This document shows positions 6,432 through 14,619 of a stretch of DNA of 64,000 nucleotides, one piece after another. The translations under genes were made by a program, and so were the position numbers. Under the pieces are notes generated by a model, which ran no database searches, was not told the origin of the DNA, and saw nothing but the letters and a program-made list of their open reading frames with translations. This stretch comes from UBA10649 sp965227045 (lineage in GTDB: Bacteria; Actinomycetota; Actinomycetes; S36-B12), in contig OZ245718.1 in NCBI GenBank assembly GCA_965227045.1, forward strand, positions 1,240,001-1,304,000, written 5' to 3'. Within the stretch, counting starts at the first letter, position 1, and every line of letters starts with the position of its first letter.

Positions 6432-7748
6432 CTACGGAACCGTGTACTGGACTGCAGCCGACAACCGCCCGAAGGAGTTGGCGGCGCTGCCCTTGGCGAA
6501 AACCTTGAAGTCATACGTCTGGCCACTGATCAGTTGGACCGAGACACATGTCCAGATGGTCGGGCTGTTGTTCGCAGCGCAGGCGGCGTTGTCGACACCG
6601 ATGATATTGAGGGTGAGCGCCGTCTGCCCAACCACCCGACGCGCGTAGATGTTGCCGTAGGTGGTGTCCGTCGACCGCTTGTACATCACCGTGTACGAGG
6701 ACACCGTCTGCCCAGTGGGTGTCGTAGCGGGCGCGGTCCAGCTGAAGTTTGGGCTGGAGAATGCCGGGGTTTGAGGAGCGGAGAAGCAGCCGGCGTTCTT
6801 GGCGTACGAGATGATGACCACGCCCGAACCGCCGTTCCCGCCGGCCTTCGTGCCACTTGTGCCGTTGCCAGCGCCTCCGCCGCCGCCGCCGCGATTGGAC
6901 GGCGCAGACGTTCCCGCGATCGCGAGGCCGCCAGCGCCGCTGACGTTTGCCACTCCAGCGCCACCACTCGCGCGGCCGCCTCCACCGCCGCCGGCTGCGT
7001 ACGTCAAGGACGTCCCGCTGATGGAACTGGTAGATCCAGTTCCTCCTGCACCGCCATTGCCGTTTGACGGGCTGGTCGTCCCGTCCGCGCCGTCACCGCC
7101 GCCGCCGCCGCCCGCCGGACGCGAGGTCGTCGTGGATCCTCGACCATTGCCTCCCGCCCCGCCCGGGGCGGTCGCGGTTCCACCGACAGGAGTTCCATTG
7201 GCCGCGTTGCCGCCTGCACCGCCGGCGGATTCACCGCTGGTGACATTGACACCTGCAAAGTTCGTCACGCCTGCCGCTCCACCACCGCCACCGGCTGCGG
7301 TGATCGACAACGTCCCGATGCTGCTGGCTGTACCGACGGTTCCGCGGCTCGTCGTCGAGGCACCGCCGGCCCCGCCGCCGCCAACCGTGATCGCATACGC
7401 GGTGCCTGCGGTTACTGCTGCCGTCGACGAGATCATCTCGCCAGCCCCACCACCGCCACCTGCTGTGCTGGCGGCGGCACCACCGCCACCACCGCCACCG
7501 CCCACCACGAGATAGGTGATCGTCATGGACTGCTTCGGCGTGAATGTGCCGTTTGTCAAAAATGTGTGGACGAAACTGCCAGCGACGTTCTCGGCAGTGG
7601 TCGAGGTAATGGCTCCGCCGGTGGCGTTACAAGCAGGAGAGCCCGGTGCAGCGGCCTGAGCGGGCGCGGCCAACCACGTCACTCCCACGACTAGTGACGA
7701 CGCTCCAGCGAGCGCGAGCAGGCGACGTGCGGAACGCACCGTGGCCAT
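6432..7748 (-). CDS. Exported glycine-rich protein with fibronectin-like domain (paralogue 1)
   Basis: A 438-residue exported protein. ATG at 7748 is preceded by GGAGGAG at the right distance, giving a signal peptide (MATVRSARRLLALAGASS, then a hydrophobic run ending PAQAAA). A short beta segment (FTPKQSMTITYLVVGGG) leads into a long glycine-rich region (about 85-320) closing with GSGVVIISY, the hallmark of bacterial glycine-rich repeat domains. A fibronectin-type-III-like domain follows, containing PTGQTVSSYTVMYKRSTDTT and a disulfide-ready Cys pair. It has no cell-wall anchor. It directly precedes the precursor gene (27 bases) and is probably co-transcribed with it. Whether it takes part in lasso biology or is a passenger is unknown. 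Confidence 0.8.
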   Translation of the reverse strand: MATVRSARRLLALAGASSLVVGVTWLAAPAQAAAPGSPACNATGGAITSTTAENVAGSFVHTFLTNGTFTPKQSMTITYLVVGGGGGGGGAAASTAGGGGGAGEMISSTAAVTAGTAYAITVGGGGAGGASTTSRGTVGTASSIGTLSITAAGGGGGAAGVTNFAGVNVTSGESAGGAGGNAANGTPVGGTATAPGGAGGNGRGSTTTSRPAGGGGGGDGADGTTSPSNGNGGAGGTGSTSSISGTSLTYAAGGGGGGRASGGAGVANVSGAGGLAIAGTSAPSNRGGGGGGAGNGTSGTKAGGNGGSGVVIISYAKNAGCFSAPQTPAFSSPNFSWTAPATTPTGQTVSSYTVMYKRSTDTTYGNIYARRVVGQTALTLNIIGVDNAACAANNSPTIWTCVSVQLISGQTYDFKVFAKGSAANSFGRLSAAVQYTVP

Positions 7749-7928
7749 GGCCGCACGCTCCTCCACTTGTATCCGCATTGGATTATCCCGGATAAGACTC
7801 GCCTCGCGAGAAGAATATCAGGGCGATCCAGGTCTCCTGACCTATCACGCAGGCTGTCTATGGCTAAATATCGGCCGAAAGTCACCGGAAATATCCGGCG
7901 GCGGCCCGAAGTGCGGACTTTGTCCGGG
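7749..7928 (-). promoter_or_regulatory. 180-base leader between two glycine-rich genes, promoter candidate
   Basis: This is the largest gap in the window and is noticeably more AT-rich than its surroundings. On the minus strand it holds GGATAATCC about 30 bases before the start at 7748, a possible -10 element within the inverted repeat TTATCC-GGATAA, and a small hairpin AGGTC-AGGA-GACCT further upstream. No convincing -35 was found. It may be the main promoter for paralogue 1, the lasso precursor and the cyclase. Confidence 0.35.
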
Positions 7929-9209
7929 TTACGGGACGGTGTAGGTGATCGCGGCAGCCTGCTGGCCGAGAGTTCCGGTAGACGACTTCGCAAAGACTCG
8001 GAACTCGTACGTCTTGCCGGAGGTCAGTGTTACTCCGGCGTTGCACGTCCAGCCCGATGGGTTGTTGGTGGTGCAGGCGCCCTGCGCCACTCCGGTGACA
8101 TTCAGCGACAGGATCGATCCGCTCGTACTCCGCGCGTAGATATTGCCCGCCGTCGTGTCGGTCGATACCCGATAGGTCACGGTGTACGACGCGACGGTCT
8201 GACCCGACGGCAGGTAGGCGGGAGCTGCCCAGGACATCGTCGGGCTGCTGAACGCGACCGAGGTTGGGGGTGATGCGTTGACGCAGTAGCGCGGGTATCG
8301 AATGATGACGAGGCCCGTGCCGCCCAGGCCACCATTCTTGTTCGCCGTGCCATTGCCCCCACCGCCACCACCACCGCCGCGATTTGCCACACCCGCGACA
8401 CCGGCATTCGTCCCCGCGCCGCCCGAGCCGCCGTTGCTCGATCCCCCCGCACCGACATTGGTCGCGGCGCCGCCGCCGCCACCACCGCCGTAGGTGACGG
8501 ATGCGTTCGTGAAGCTACTGGTGGTTCCCGTGCCGCCACCTCCACCCTGAGCGCTGGTGGCCGCGGTGCCCGCGCTGCCCGGCCCGCCACCACCACCGCC
8601 TGCGCGGAGATTGCTGGTAGCGCTCGTGAATCCGGCTCCGCCGACGTTGCCAAAAGTAGGAGTTGCACCGGCAGCCGCTGCGGCTGACGCTCCGCCGCCG
8701 GCGCCGGTCGACGCGCCGTTACCGCCGGTTGTCGTAGTGGCTCCCGCACCGCCACCACCACCACCGACCGCGGTGGCCAGGGCCGCGATGCTGCTGGTTC
8801 CACCGGTACCGCCGCGCGTCGTCTGGGTTCCGATAGCGCCGCCTGTTCCGACGGTAATCGTCTGGGCACTTGCCGGGATCGAGATCCGGGTCGAGCTGAT
8901 GTTGACTCGTCCCGAGCCACCGCCCCCGCCAGAGGTCGTTGACGACCCGCCCCCACCACCTCCTCCACCACCCACAAGGAGGTAGTCGGCGCTGGTCGCC
9001 TGCGCGGGGGTAAACGTGCCGCCCGCGATGAAGGTGACGATGTTGTAGCGGATACCGCCGATGGTGGCCGTAGTCGTGGACCCGCCAGTGGAGGTACACA
9101 CGGTGGGTCCGGCGGCAAGTGCGGGAGTCGTCGAATAGCCGAGAAGCAGCGCCGAGCCGACGGCGAGCGCGATGCTGCCAGTGACGATTCTGCGAAATTT
9201 CTGCGACAT
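7929..9209 (-). CDS. Exported glycine-rich protein with fibronectin-like domain (paralogue 2)
   Basis: A 426-residue paralogue of the 6432-7748 product with the same layout. There is a signal peptide (FRRIVTGSIALAVGSALLLG, cleavage after ALAAG), a short segment TFTPAQATSADYLLVGGG, a glycine-rich region (about 80-300) ending GGTGLVIIRYPRYC, and a fibronectin-like domain with PSGQTVASYTVTYRVSTDTT and the cysteines of CTTNNPSGWTC. The glycine tracts are coded by runs of GGC/GGT/GGA that vary between paralogues, so recombination or slippage is likely. It has no anchoring motif. It is 180 bases upstream of paralogue 1 and 57 bases downstream of paralogue 3. No enzymatic role is expected; a surface or matrix role is an inference. 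Confidence 0.8.
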   Translation of the reverse strand: MSQKFRRIVTGSIALAVGSALLLGYSTTPALAAGPTVCTSTGGSTTTATIGGIRYNIVTFIAGGTFTPAQATSADYLLVGGGGGGGGGSSTTSGGGGGSGRVNISSTRISIPASAQTITVGTGGAIGTQTTRGGTGGTSSIAALATAVGGGGGGAGATTTTGGNGASTGAGGGASAAAAAGATPTFGNVGGAGFTSATSNLRAGGGGGGPGSAGTAATSAQGGGGGTGTTSSFTNASVTYGGGGGGGAATNVGAGGSSNGGSGGAGTNAGVAGVANRGGGGGGGGNGTANKNGGLGGTGLVIIRYPRYCVNASPPTSVAFSSPTMSWAAPAYLPSGQTVASYTVTYRVSTDTTAGNIYARSTSGSILSLNVTGVAQGACTTNNPSGWTCNAGVTLTSGKTYEFRVFAKSSTGTLGQQAAAITYTVP

Positions 9210-9266
9210 AAATGTGACAGTAGCGCGATATTCGATGCCCGGCGCACCCGAAGTAGCTCGGAGGGA

Positions 9267-10073
9267 CTACTGCACGAGGAAAGCGAGGGGTTCGGTCAGT
9301 TGCCCAACCGGCCCCGAGTCCAGGGAGTTCGCGAAGACCCGGAACTCGTAGGTCTGGCCACTGTGCAGGTCGATTCCCTCGCTGCAAGTCCAGCCGGACG
9401 GGTTCGCAGCAGTGCATTGGGATGCGCTCGCGCCGCTGATATCCACGCTCGTCTCCGTTCCGCTCGAGCTGCGCCCATAGACCTTGCCCGCGACGTCGTC
9501 CGCGAGATTCCTGACGATGACGGTGTAGGAAGCGACGCTCTGCCCGCTGGGGATATACGCGGGAGCCGCCCAGGAGAGCAGCGTGCCGACCAACTGTGGG
9601 GACGTTGGCTGCGAGATGTTCAGGCAGAACCGCGGCCAACGGACGACAACCGCGCGCGTCCCGCCAACTCCTCCGTCGGCCGCGGCACCATCGCGAATGC
9701 CGACGCCGGGAACGACTTGGTAGGTCGTGCCCGCGGCCAGGGCAATCGGTTGGCCCGACTCACTGCCTCCGTCACCGCCGACGGCGTAGTCCGCGGTGAC
9801 GGACTGCGTAGGCGTGAGGCTGCCACCGGCGTCGAACGTGTAGACGTTGTAGACGACCCCGTTCGAGGTCACCTGAGATGCGGTCGCACCCTCCGGTGGG
9901 TCCGTCGTGGTCCCACAGGTTGTCGGGCCAAGTGGGGGCGCGGATGCCGGTTCGTCCGACCGTTCCGTCGCGAAGAAGACAACCGTGAGCCCTGCGACGA
10001 CGACGAGTGCGACGACGAGCAGCCAGCGCCTTGGCTCACGACCGTGCGGACCGCTCGTCACGTGTCGGGACAA
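9267..10073 (-). CDS. Membrane-anchored degenerate glycine-rich/fibronectin-like paralogue 3
   Basis: A 268-residue third member of the family. Instead of a cleavable signal it has a basic cytoplasmic start (HGREPRRW) and one membrane helix (LLVVALVVVAGLTVVFF, about 18-34). The FDAGGSLTPTQSVTADYAV segment is kept, but the glycine-rich block is reduced to a few residues before RAVVVRWPRFC. The fibronectin-like domain (PSGQSVASYTVIVRN, CTAANPSGWTC) is intact. The start is TTG 10073 or GTG 10061; neither has a clear Shine-Dalgarno. It is the first gene of the leftward lasso transcription unit and is divergent from the HPr-kinase-like gene at 10129. The shrunken glycine region suggests a different role, perhaps a membrane-side partner of the two secreted paralogues. 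Confidence 0.72.
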   Translation of the reverse strand: MSRHVTSGPHGREPRRWLLVVALVVVAGLTVVFFATERSDEPASAPPLGPTTCGTTTDPPEGATASQVTSNGVVYNVYTFDAGGSLTPTQSVTADYAVGGDGGSESGQPIALAAGTTYQVVPGVGIRDGAAADGGVGGTRAVVVRWPRFCLNISQPTSPQLVGTLLSWAAPAYIPSGQSVASYTVIVRNLADDVAGKVYGRSSSGTETSVDISGASASQCTAANPSGWTCSEGIDLHSGQTYEFRVFANSLDSGPVGQLTEPLAFLVQ

Positions 10074-10081
10074 TACTCAGC

Positions 10082-10098
10082 GCGGGCGTTACGCCCGC
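10082..10098. promoter_or_regulatory. Small inverted repeat in the divergent lasso promoter gap
   Basis: GCGGGCG (10082-10088) and its complement CGCCCGC (10092-10098) flank a 3-base loop in the 55-base gap between the two divergent transcription units of the lasso locus. It could be an operator or an RNA hairpin in the rightward transcript, 30 bases before GTG 10129. No known regulator site is recognised. Confidence 0.35.
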
Positions 10099-10128
10099 CG
10101 GTTGCGACGGACATGGGAACCTAGCCAC

Positions 10129-10884
10129 GTGACCTCGCCCGTTCCGCCGTCCGTCGCCCTCGATCGCAGTGGGACCGACTGGCTGGGCACCTTTCCCGGG
10201 CTCGGCACAGTTGTCGTGTCGCCCGCCGGGCACGTCGAGGTGGATCCCGTCGACGGCGGCCCGGACGGTGAGAAGGCGACCGCCCTTAGACACGGCTGGG
10301 GAGAGCTGCTGGCGAGCGCGCGTCGCGGACACTCGCTCGCGCTTGGCGCGGCGCTCGTGCCCGCCGATCCTGCTGCCGGAGCCCTGCTCGTCTGCGGGAC
10401 CCCGCACGAGGTCGCGCCGGTCGTTCTGGCGCTGACCGGCCTGGGCTGGGCGCTGCTCAGTGACCGACCGACGCCGACGAGTTGGGAGGAGGGCCGGCTC
10501 ATTGCGCATCCGCGGCCCGCGCCCTTCGTGATGGCATTCGAGCGCGCGGTGGAGTCGGGACTGTCCTTCACCACCGTGCGGACCCCGTCCAACTCCGTGG
10601 CCGTCGACGTGCCGAGGAGTGCCGAGCCGCGCCCGATCCGAGCCCTGCTGCTCGTCCAGCGTCGCCGCCCCGACGAGGAGCCGTTCAGCGAACTGATCGG
10701 GCACCGCAAGTTCGAGCGGGCCGCGAGCGTGATGGTCGGCGGGGTGCTCGCCTCCGAATTCGCGTCCGACGAAAGCGCCGTGAGCGAGCACCTGCGCATC
10801 GCCGAGCTTCCGTCCGCGGTCATGCGCGTCGACGGCCCCTCCACTTACTCGCTCGAGCCCGTCGTGGCCTGGTGGTCGCGTTGA
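10129..10884 (+). CDS. Degenerate HPr-kinase-like protein lacking the P-loop
   Basis: A 251-residue protein with no strong textbook motif. Its middle (HSLALGAALVPADP, then GALLVCGTPHEVAPVVLALT, then GWALLSDRPTPTSWEEG) lines up by eye with the kinase half of the next gene (LHASTVRIGD, GIRGAGKS, LLCDDVTLVEF). The nucleotide-binding Gly-Lys-Ser loop is replaced by GTPHEVAP, and one of the two aspartates (DD to DR) is lost. I infer a catalytically dead HPr-kinase-fold subunit, perhaps one that binds peptide or scaffolds the kinase. GTG 10129 starts it. Its stop overlaps the TTG of the fused sulfotransferase/kinase gene, so the two are coupled and probably interact. Confidence 0.6.
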   Translation: MTSPVPPSVALDRSGTDWLGTFPGLGTVVVSPAGHVEVDPVDGGPDGEKATALRHGWGELLASARRGHSLALGAALVPADPAAGALLVCGTPHEVAPVVLALTGLGWALLSDRPTPTSWEEGRLIAHPRPAPFVMAFERAVESGLSFTTVRTPSNSVAVDVPRSAEPRPIRALLLVQRRRPDEEPFSELIGHRKFERAASVMVGGVLASEFASDESAVSEHLRIAELPSAVMRVDGPSTYSLEPVVAWWSR

Positions 10885-12557
10885 CCGGCCGCACGGTATG
10901 GCTGGCGTCGTACCCGAAATCGGGCAACACGTGGGTGCGGGCGATCGTCACGGCTCTCGGGACGCATCCGGAGCTCTTCGGCGTCGACCAGTTGAGCTCC
11001 GGGGCGCAGCCGAACCATCTCGGCGCGGCGCTCGGTGCACTCGGACTGGATCCGCGCTGGCTCTCCGACGACGAGAACGAGCACCTGCGCGCTGCGTTGA
11101 CCGATCGGCTGGGCGAGGGCGCGGTCCCGCTTCTGCGAAAGACACATGAGAGGTACCGTCCCGGACCGGCCGGACGCGAGCCCTTCCCGTCCGCGGCAAC
11201 TCGCGCAGCGATCCTCGTCGTTCGCGACCCGCGCGACGTGGCGTGCTCGTCGGCAGCCTTCTTCGACATGTCGAACGACGAGGCGATTGCCGCAATGGGC
11301 CGTGAGGGCGGGGATCCCCTGCCCAACACTGCGCGCGCGGTGACGGCGCAGCCGTGGGGTACATGGAGCTCCCACGCGTGCAGTTGGCTTGCCGACAACG
11401 TGCCGTTCGCTGTCCACGTCGTTCGCTACGAGGACCTGGCCGCCGATGCGGTAGCCACGCTGCTGCCGGTGTTCACCAGCATCGGACTGGAATGCACGCA
11501 GGCCGAACTCGCCGCCGCCGTCGAGCGCGCGCGTTTCGATCGCCTGCAGGAGTCCGAGGCCGAGCGCGGATTCCGCGGCACTCATCCGCGCACCGAGCGG
11601 TTCTTCAGGCGCGGCGTCGAAGGGGGCTGGCGCGAGGAGCTGAGCGACGCGCAGGCAGCGCGCATCGAGGACGAGCACGCCGAGTTCATGGCCCGACTCG
11701 GCTACTCGCCCTCGGTCAGCATCGATGCCAGCGACTGGCGCTGGCTGCCACCGAGCCTGGGTATTCGCGTCCGCGAGGGCACCCTTCCTGACTCGCTGCC
11801 CGATGCCGAACGACCGCGCCCGTGGATCGAGGTCACTCCCAGCGCCGCGCTCCTTCGCTTCCGGGGCCGTGCCGGCCTGCTCGTGGAGAACGGCGTCGAC
11901 GTCACCGTCGACCGAGGCGTCTCCGGAGCCGACGAGGTGGGCTGGATGGTCCAGGGGTGGGCCGTCACGCTGGCCATGCTGCAGCGGGGAATGCTGAGCC
12001 TGCATGCCTCCACGGTCCGCATCGGCGACCGGATCATCGCCATCGCGGGCATCCGGGGCGCCGGAAAGTCCACTACTGCAATGGGTTTGCGGGCACGCGG
12101 CCATACGCTGCTGTGCGACGACGTGACACTCGTGGAGTTTCGCGACGACGGCGCGTGGACCACGCCGTACTCGCGGAACGTGCACCTGCTTGAGGACGCT
12201 GCCGCCGCGGTGGGCGTCGACTTCGACTCCCTCGCCCCGCTCGGCCGTGGTCGCGTCAAGGCCGCATTCCGGGCCGAGAGCCCGAGCGCCGAGCCCCAGC
12301 GCATCGACGGGATCGTCGTGTTGTCCCTGTCCGACTCTGACTCCGTGACCATCAGCCAGCCTTCGGGATCCCAGCGACTGTCGGTTCTCCTCGCCCATAC
12401 AACGCGCGATGGCATCGCCCCGATCGTGCTCGGCCAGGAGCGCTACTTTTCGCAGGTGGCCCGACTTGCCGACCTCGTGCCAATCAGCGTGATCGAACGC
12501 CCACGCGAGGCGTGGACCCTCGACGCGGTGCTGGACGCCATCGAGGCGCAGGCGTGA
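10881..12557 (+). CDS. Fused sulfotransferase and HPr-kinase-like protein
   Basis: A protein of about 558 residues with two enzymes in one chain. Residues 1-270 are a PAPS-dependent sulfotransferase: the 5'-phosphosulfate loop YPKSGNTW (11-18), then VVRDPRDVACS for the 3'-phosphate, and a C-terminal RRGVEGGW element. Residues about 300-558 are an HPr-kinase-like domain with LHASTVRIGD, a P-loop GIRGAGKS (390-397) and LLCDDVTLV (about 410-418). In paeninodin-type lasso clusters a stand-alone kinase of this type phosphorylates the C-terminal Ser of the precursor, and the precursor here ends in Ser. The sulfotransferase half might act on a Tyr or Ser of the peptide, or on a sugar. The start is TTG 10881 (overlapping the previous stop) or GTG 10872; the stop overlaps the exporter's GTG. 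Confidence 0.85.
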   Translation: MTGRTVWLASYPKSGNTWVRAIVTALGTHPELFGVDQLSSGAQPNHLGAALGALGLDPRWLSDDENEHLRAALTDRLGEGAVPLLRKTHERYRPGPAGREPFPSAATRAAILVVRDPRDVACSSAAFFDMSNDEAIAAMGREGGDPLPNTARAVTAQPWGTWSSHACSWLADNVPFAVHVVRYEDLAADAVATLLPVFTSIGLECTQAELAAAVERARFDRLQESEAERGFRGTHPRTERFFRRGVEGGWREELSDAQAARIEDEHAEFMARLGYSPSVSIDASDWRWLPPSLGIRVREGTLPDSLPDAERPRPWIEVTPSAALLRFRGRAGLLVENGVDVTVDRGVSGADEVGWMVQGWAVTLAMLQRGMLSLHASTVRIGDRIIAIAGIRGAGKSTTAMGLRARGHTLLCDDVTLVEFRDDGAWTTPYSRNVHLLEDAAAAVGVDFDSLAPLGRGRVKAAFRAESPSAEPQRIDGIVVLSLSDSDSVTISQPSGSQRLSVLLAHTTRDGIAPIVLGQERYFSQVARLADLVPISVIERPREAWTLDAVLDAIEAQA

Positions 12558-14230
12558 TCGGCGACGTCCGGCTCCTTGCCGCGCAGGCCTGGCGCCTGTC
12601 GCCGCGCCGCGTAGTCGTACAGGTCGTGGCTCTCCTCGCCACGGCGGTGCTCGGCGGTGCGAGCCTGCTGCTGCTGATCCCGATCGTGAACTCCATCTCC
12701 GACAGCGCGGCGTCGTTGACGATCCCCGTCTACGGCGACCTGACGCTGAGCTCGGTGCCCCTCGGAGTGCTGCTCGCGGTATTCGTCCTCGTGATCGCTG
12801 TTCAGGCCGCCATCTCCCAGGTGTCCGCGGTGACCACCACGCGCGTGCAGCAGGTCCTTATCGACCAACTGCGCCACGAGGCCTTCGCCGCTGTCCTTGC
12901 GGCGCGCTGGACTTTCCTTCTCAGCAGGCGGCGCAGCGACATCATCGCCGTGATCAGTCTGGGCGCAGTACGCGCAGGCATGGCCTACAACCAGTTGCTG
13001 CAGTTCTGCGTGTCTGCAGTACTCGCGCTCGTCGCGGCGATCATCGCGCTGCTGGTGTCGCCCGCACTCGCAGCGATAGCGATCGCTGTCGTGATCCTCA
13101 TGGCCGTGGCGCAATCGCTGTCCTTCCGCCCGGCTCACCGTCTCGGCGTCGAGCTGGGCGAACGACAGCGCACCATGCAGTCCGTCATCACCGATTCCCT
13201 CGACTCGCTGCGCCTGGTCAGGGCGCACTCGGCTTCTGCCGTGTGGACCGACCGACTTGCCGATGCCTTCGCCGGCACCCGCGAGGTTCAGGTCGCCAAC
13301 GTCCGCCGCCAGTCGCTTGTGTCCGGCCTGACATCCGTCGGAACGGCGATCGCGGCATCTGCACTCGTGCTCGTCGCGGTCGGGCTCGACGTGCCGCCCG
13401 CAACGATCGTCGTCGTTCTGCTGCTCGTGTTCCGGCTCGCGCTCAGCGTGCGGCAGATGGTCGCCGCCTCGGCGCTCATGGCCAACTCGCTGCCCGCCGT
13501 CCGCGACCTCGCCAGCCTCGCCGACGCGGCGAGAGACCAGGTGGAGATCGCGGCGGGCACAGCGTCGAGCCGTGCCTCGCTGTCCGTGAATCCCACCCTC
13601 GTCGAGTTCACTGACGTGTCGTTCGCGTATCCCGGGACCGACAACGGCGTGAGCGATCTGACCTTCTCCATCCAGCGCGGTGCTATCACGGCGCTCGTCG
13701 GCGCCACCGGCGTCGGCAAGTCAACGACCGTCGATCTCGTCCTCGGACTGCTCGAGCCGAGCGCGGGCCAGGTCCAGGTCGACGGACGCGCCCTGCAGGC
13801 GACGGATCTGGCGTGGTGGCGCGATCACATCGCCTACGTCCCACAGGAGACCGTGCTCATCCCGGGCACACTCCGCGACAACCTGGCCTGGTCGGTGCAG
13901 CAGACCTGCTCCGACGACCAACTATGGAGCGCACTGGATCAGGCGTCCGCGGGCTTCGCCCGGCTGCTTCCGGAAGGCCTCGACACCCTGCTCGGTGACC
14001 GCGGGCTGCGACTGTCCGGTGGCGAGCGTCAGCGGGTGGCGATCGCGCGTGCCCTGCTGCGGCAACCCGACCTGCTCGTCCTCGACGAACCAACCTCGGC
14101 GCTCGACGAGGACACCGAGGGCGAGGTGCTGTCTTTGATCCGGTCGCTGACCCCGGCGATGACGGTGCTGGTGGTCGCGCACCGCAGGTCGACCATCGCT
14201 GCCGCCGACCACATCATCACCCTGCGCTGA
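12554..14230 (+). CDS. ABC exporter, fused membrane and ATPase domains (lasso D-type)
   Basis: A 558-residue half-transporter with an N-terminal six-helix exporter domain (hydrophobic segments up to about residue 320). The ATPase has a Walker A GATGVGKST (383-391), signature LSGGERQ (from about 487), Walker B LLVLDEPTSALD and an H-loop histidine in VVAHRRST. It would act as a homodimer in the inner membrane. Its GTG start overlaps the stop of the sulfotransferase/kinase gene (GTGA), so it most likely exports the finished lasso peptide and gives self-immunity, the role of the D protein in such clusters. It lacks a peptidase C39 domain, as expected when B2 does the cleavage. A family A inverted repeat lies about 40 bases after its stop. 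Confidence 0.88.
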   Translation: MIGDVRLLAAQAWRLSPRRVVVQVVALLATAVLGGASLLLLIPIVNSISDSAASLTIPVYGDLTLSSVPLGVLLAVFVLVIAVQAAISQVSAVTTTRVQQVLIDQLRHEAFAAVLAARWTFLLSRRRSDIIAVISLGAVRAGMAYNQLLQFCVSAVLALVAAIIALLVSPALAAIAIAVVILMAVAQSLSFRPAHRLGVELGERQRTMQSVITDSLDSLRLVRAHSASAVWTDRLADAFAGTREVQVANVRRQSLVSGLTSVGTAIAASALVLVAVGLDVPPATIVVVLLLVFRLALSVRQMVAASALMANSLPAVRDLASLADAARDQVEIAAGTASSRASLSVNPTLVEFTDVSFAYPGTDNGVSDLTFSIQRGAITALVGATGVGKSTTVDLVLGLLEPSAGQVQVDGRALQATDLAWWRDHIAYVPQETVLIPGTLRDNLAWSVQQTCSDDQLWSALDQASAGFARLLPEGLDTLLGDRGLRLSGGERQRVAIARALLRQPDLLVLDEPTSALDEDTEGEVLSLIRSLTPAMTVLVVAHRRSTIAAADHIITLR

Positions 14231-14270
14231 CCCAGGACCTCCCGCACCCCGCTCCAGCCCAGAACCCCGG

Positions 14271-14332
14271 CGCGAGTGGGCAGTTGTCGGGGTAGAAAAC
14301 TGCGTTTTCACCCCGACAACTGCCCACTCGCG
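14271..14332. terminator. Long perfect inverted repeat, family A, copy 2 (bidirectional terminator candidate)
   Basis: Two perfect 23-base arms, starting CGCGAGTGGGCAGTTGTCGG at 14271 and ending at 14332, enclose a second inner repeat GAAAAC-TGC-GTTTTC (14295-14309), making an almost continuous 62-base hairpin. It fills the convergent gap between the ABC exporter and the PqqD-like gene, three bases from the latter's stop. The arms match the copy at 1338-1396. The position suits a terminator for both strands; the recurrence suggests a dispersed repeat family. Confidence 0.75.
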
Positions 14333-14334
14333 AG

Positions 14335-14619
14335 TCAGGTGGTGAGGGTGGCGAGGCCAGCAGCGACCAGCGCGTCGATGAACGACAGGGTCTGCGTGCG
14401 GATAACGCCGGGATCGGCGACGAAGCGCGCCTCGAGCTCCGCCACGATCTGGTCTACCGACCGCTCGCCGTCGATCAGCTCCCACACCGGGTCGCCAGCG
14501 CCCGCAGTGCCGAAGTAGGCGAAGTCCTTGGGGCTCATGAGCACGAGCTCACCGTCGACCGCGGCCTGCACCACGCGGTCGGCGCGGCGCGGCACTGCGG
14601 AGCCCGCGATCTCACTCAC
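14335..14619 (-). CDS. PqqD-like lasso B1 protein (RiPP recognition element)
   Basis: A 94-residue PqqD-family protein, the RiPP recognition element that grips the leader peptide and presents it to the B2 protease and cyclase. The pattern is typical: a short beta hairpin (RVVQAAVDGELVLMSP, about 15-30), then GDPVWELIDGERSVDQIVAE (about 42-61, the winged-helix core) and a last helix in TLSFIDALVAAGLATL. GTG at 14619 overlaps the epimerase stop by eight bases. It is 7.7 kb from the precursor and in a different operon from its expected partners B2 and the cyclase, which is unusual, since B1 normally adjoins B2. As the only RRE candidate in the window, it is the likely reader of the WVTPRL leader. 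Confidence 0.85.
   Translation of the reverse strand: MSEIAGSAVPRRADRVVQAAVDGELVLMSPKDFAYFGTAGAGDPVWELIDGERSVDQIVAELEARFVADPGVIRTQTLSFIDALVAAGLATLTT

Noticed and set aside
6799..7515. Long proline-rich open frame on the plus strand opposite the glycine-rich gene
   Set aside because: GGC/GGT glycine codons read in antisense give proline/alanine codons; no ribosome site or domain. It is a shadow of the glycine-rich gene. The same holds for 8302-8985.
7749..7928. A second precursor peptide in the 180-base gap
   Set aside because: No short frame with a ribosome site and a Y/WxxP leader motif was found on either strand; likewise for 14231-14334 and 10074-10128.
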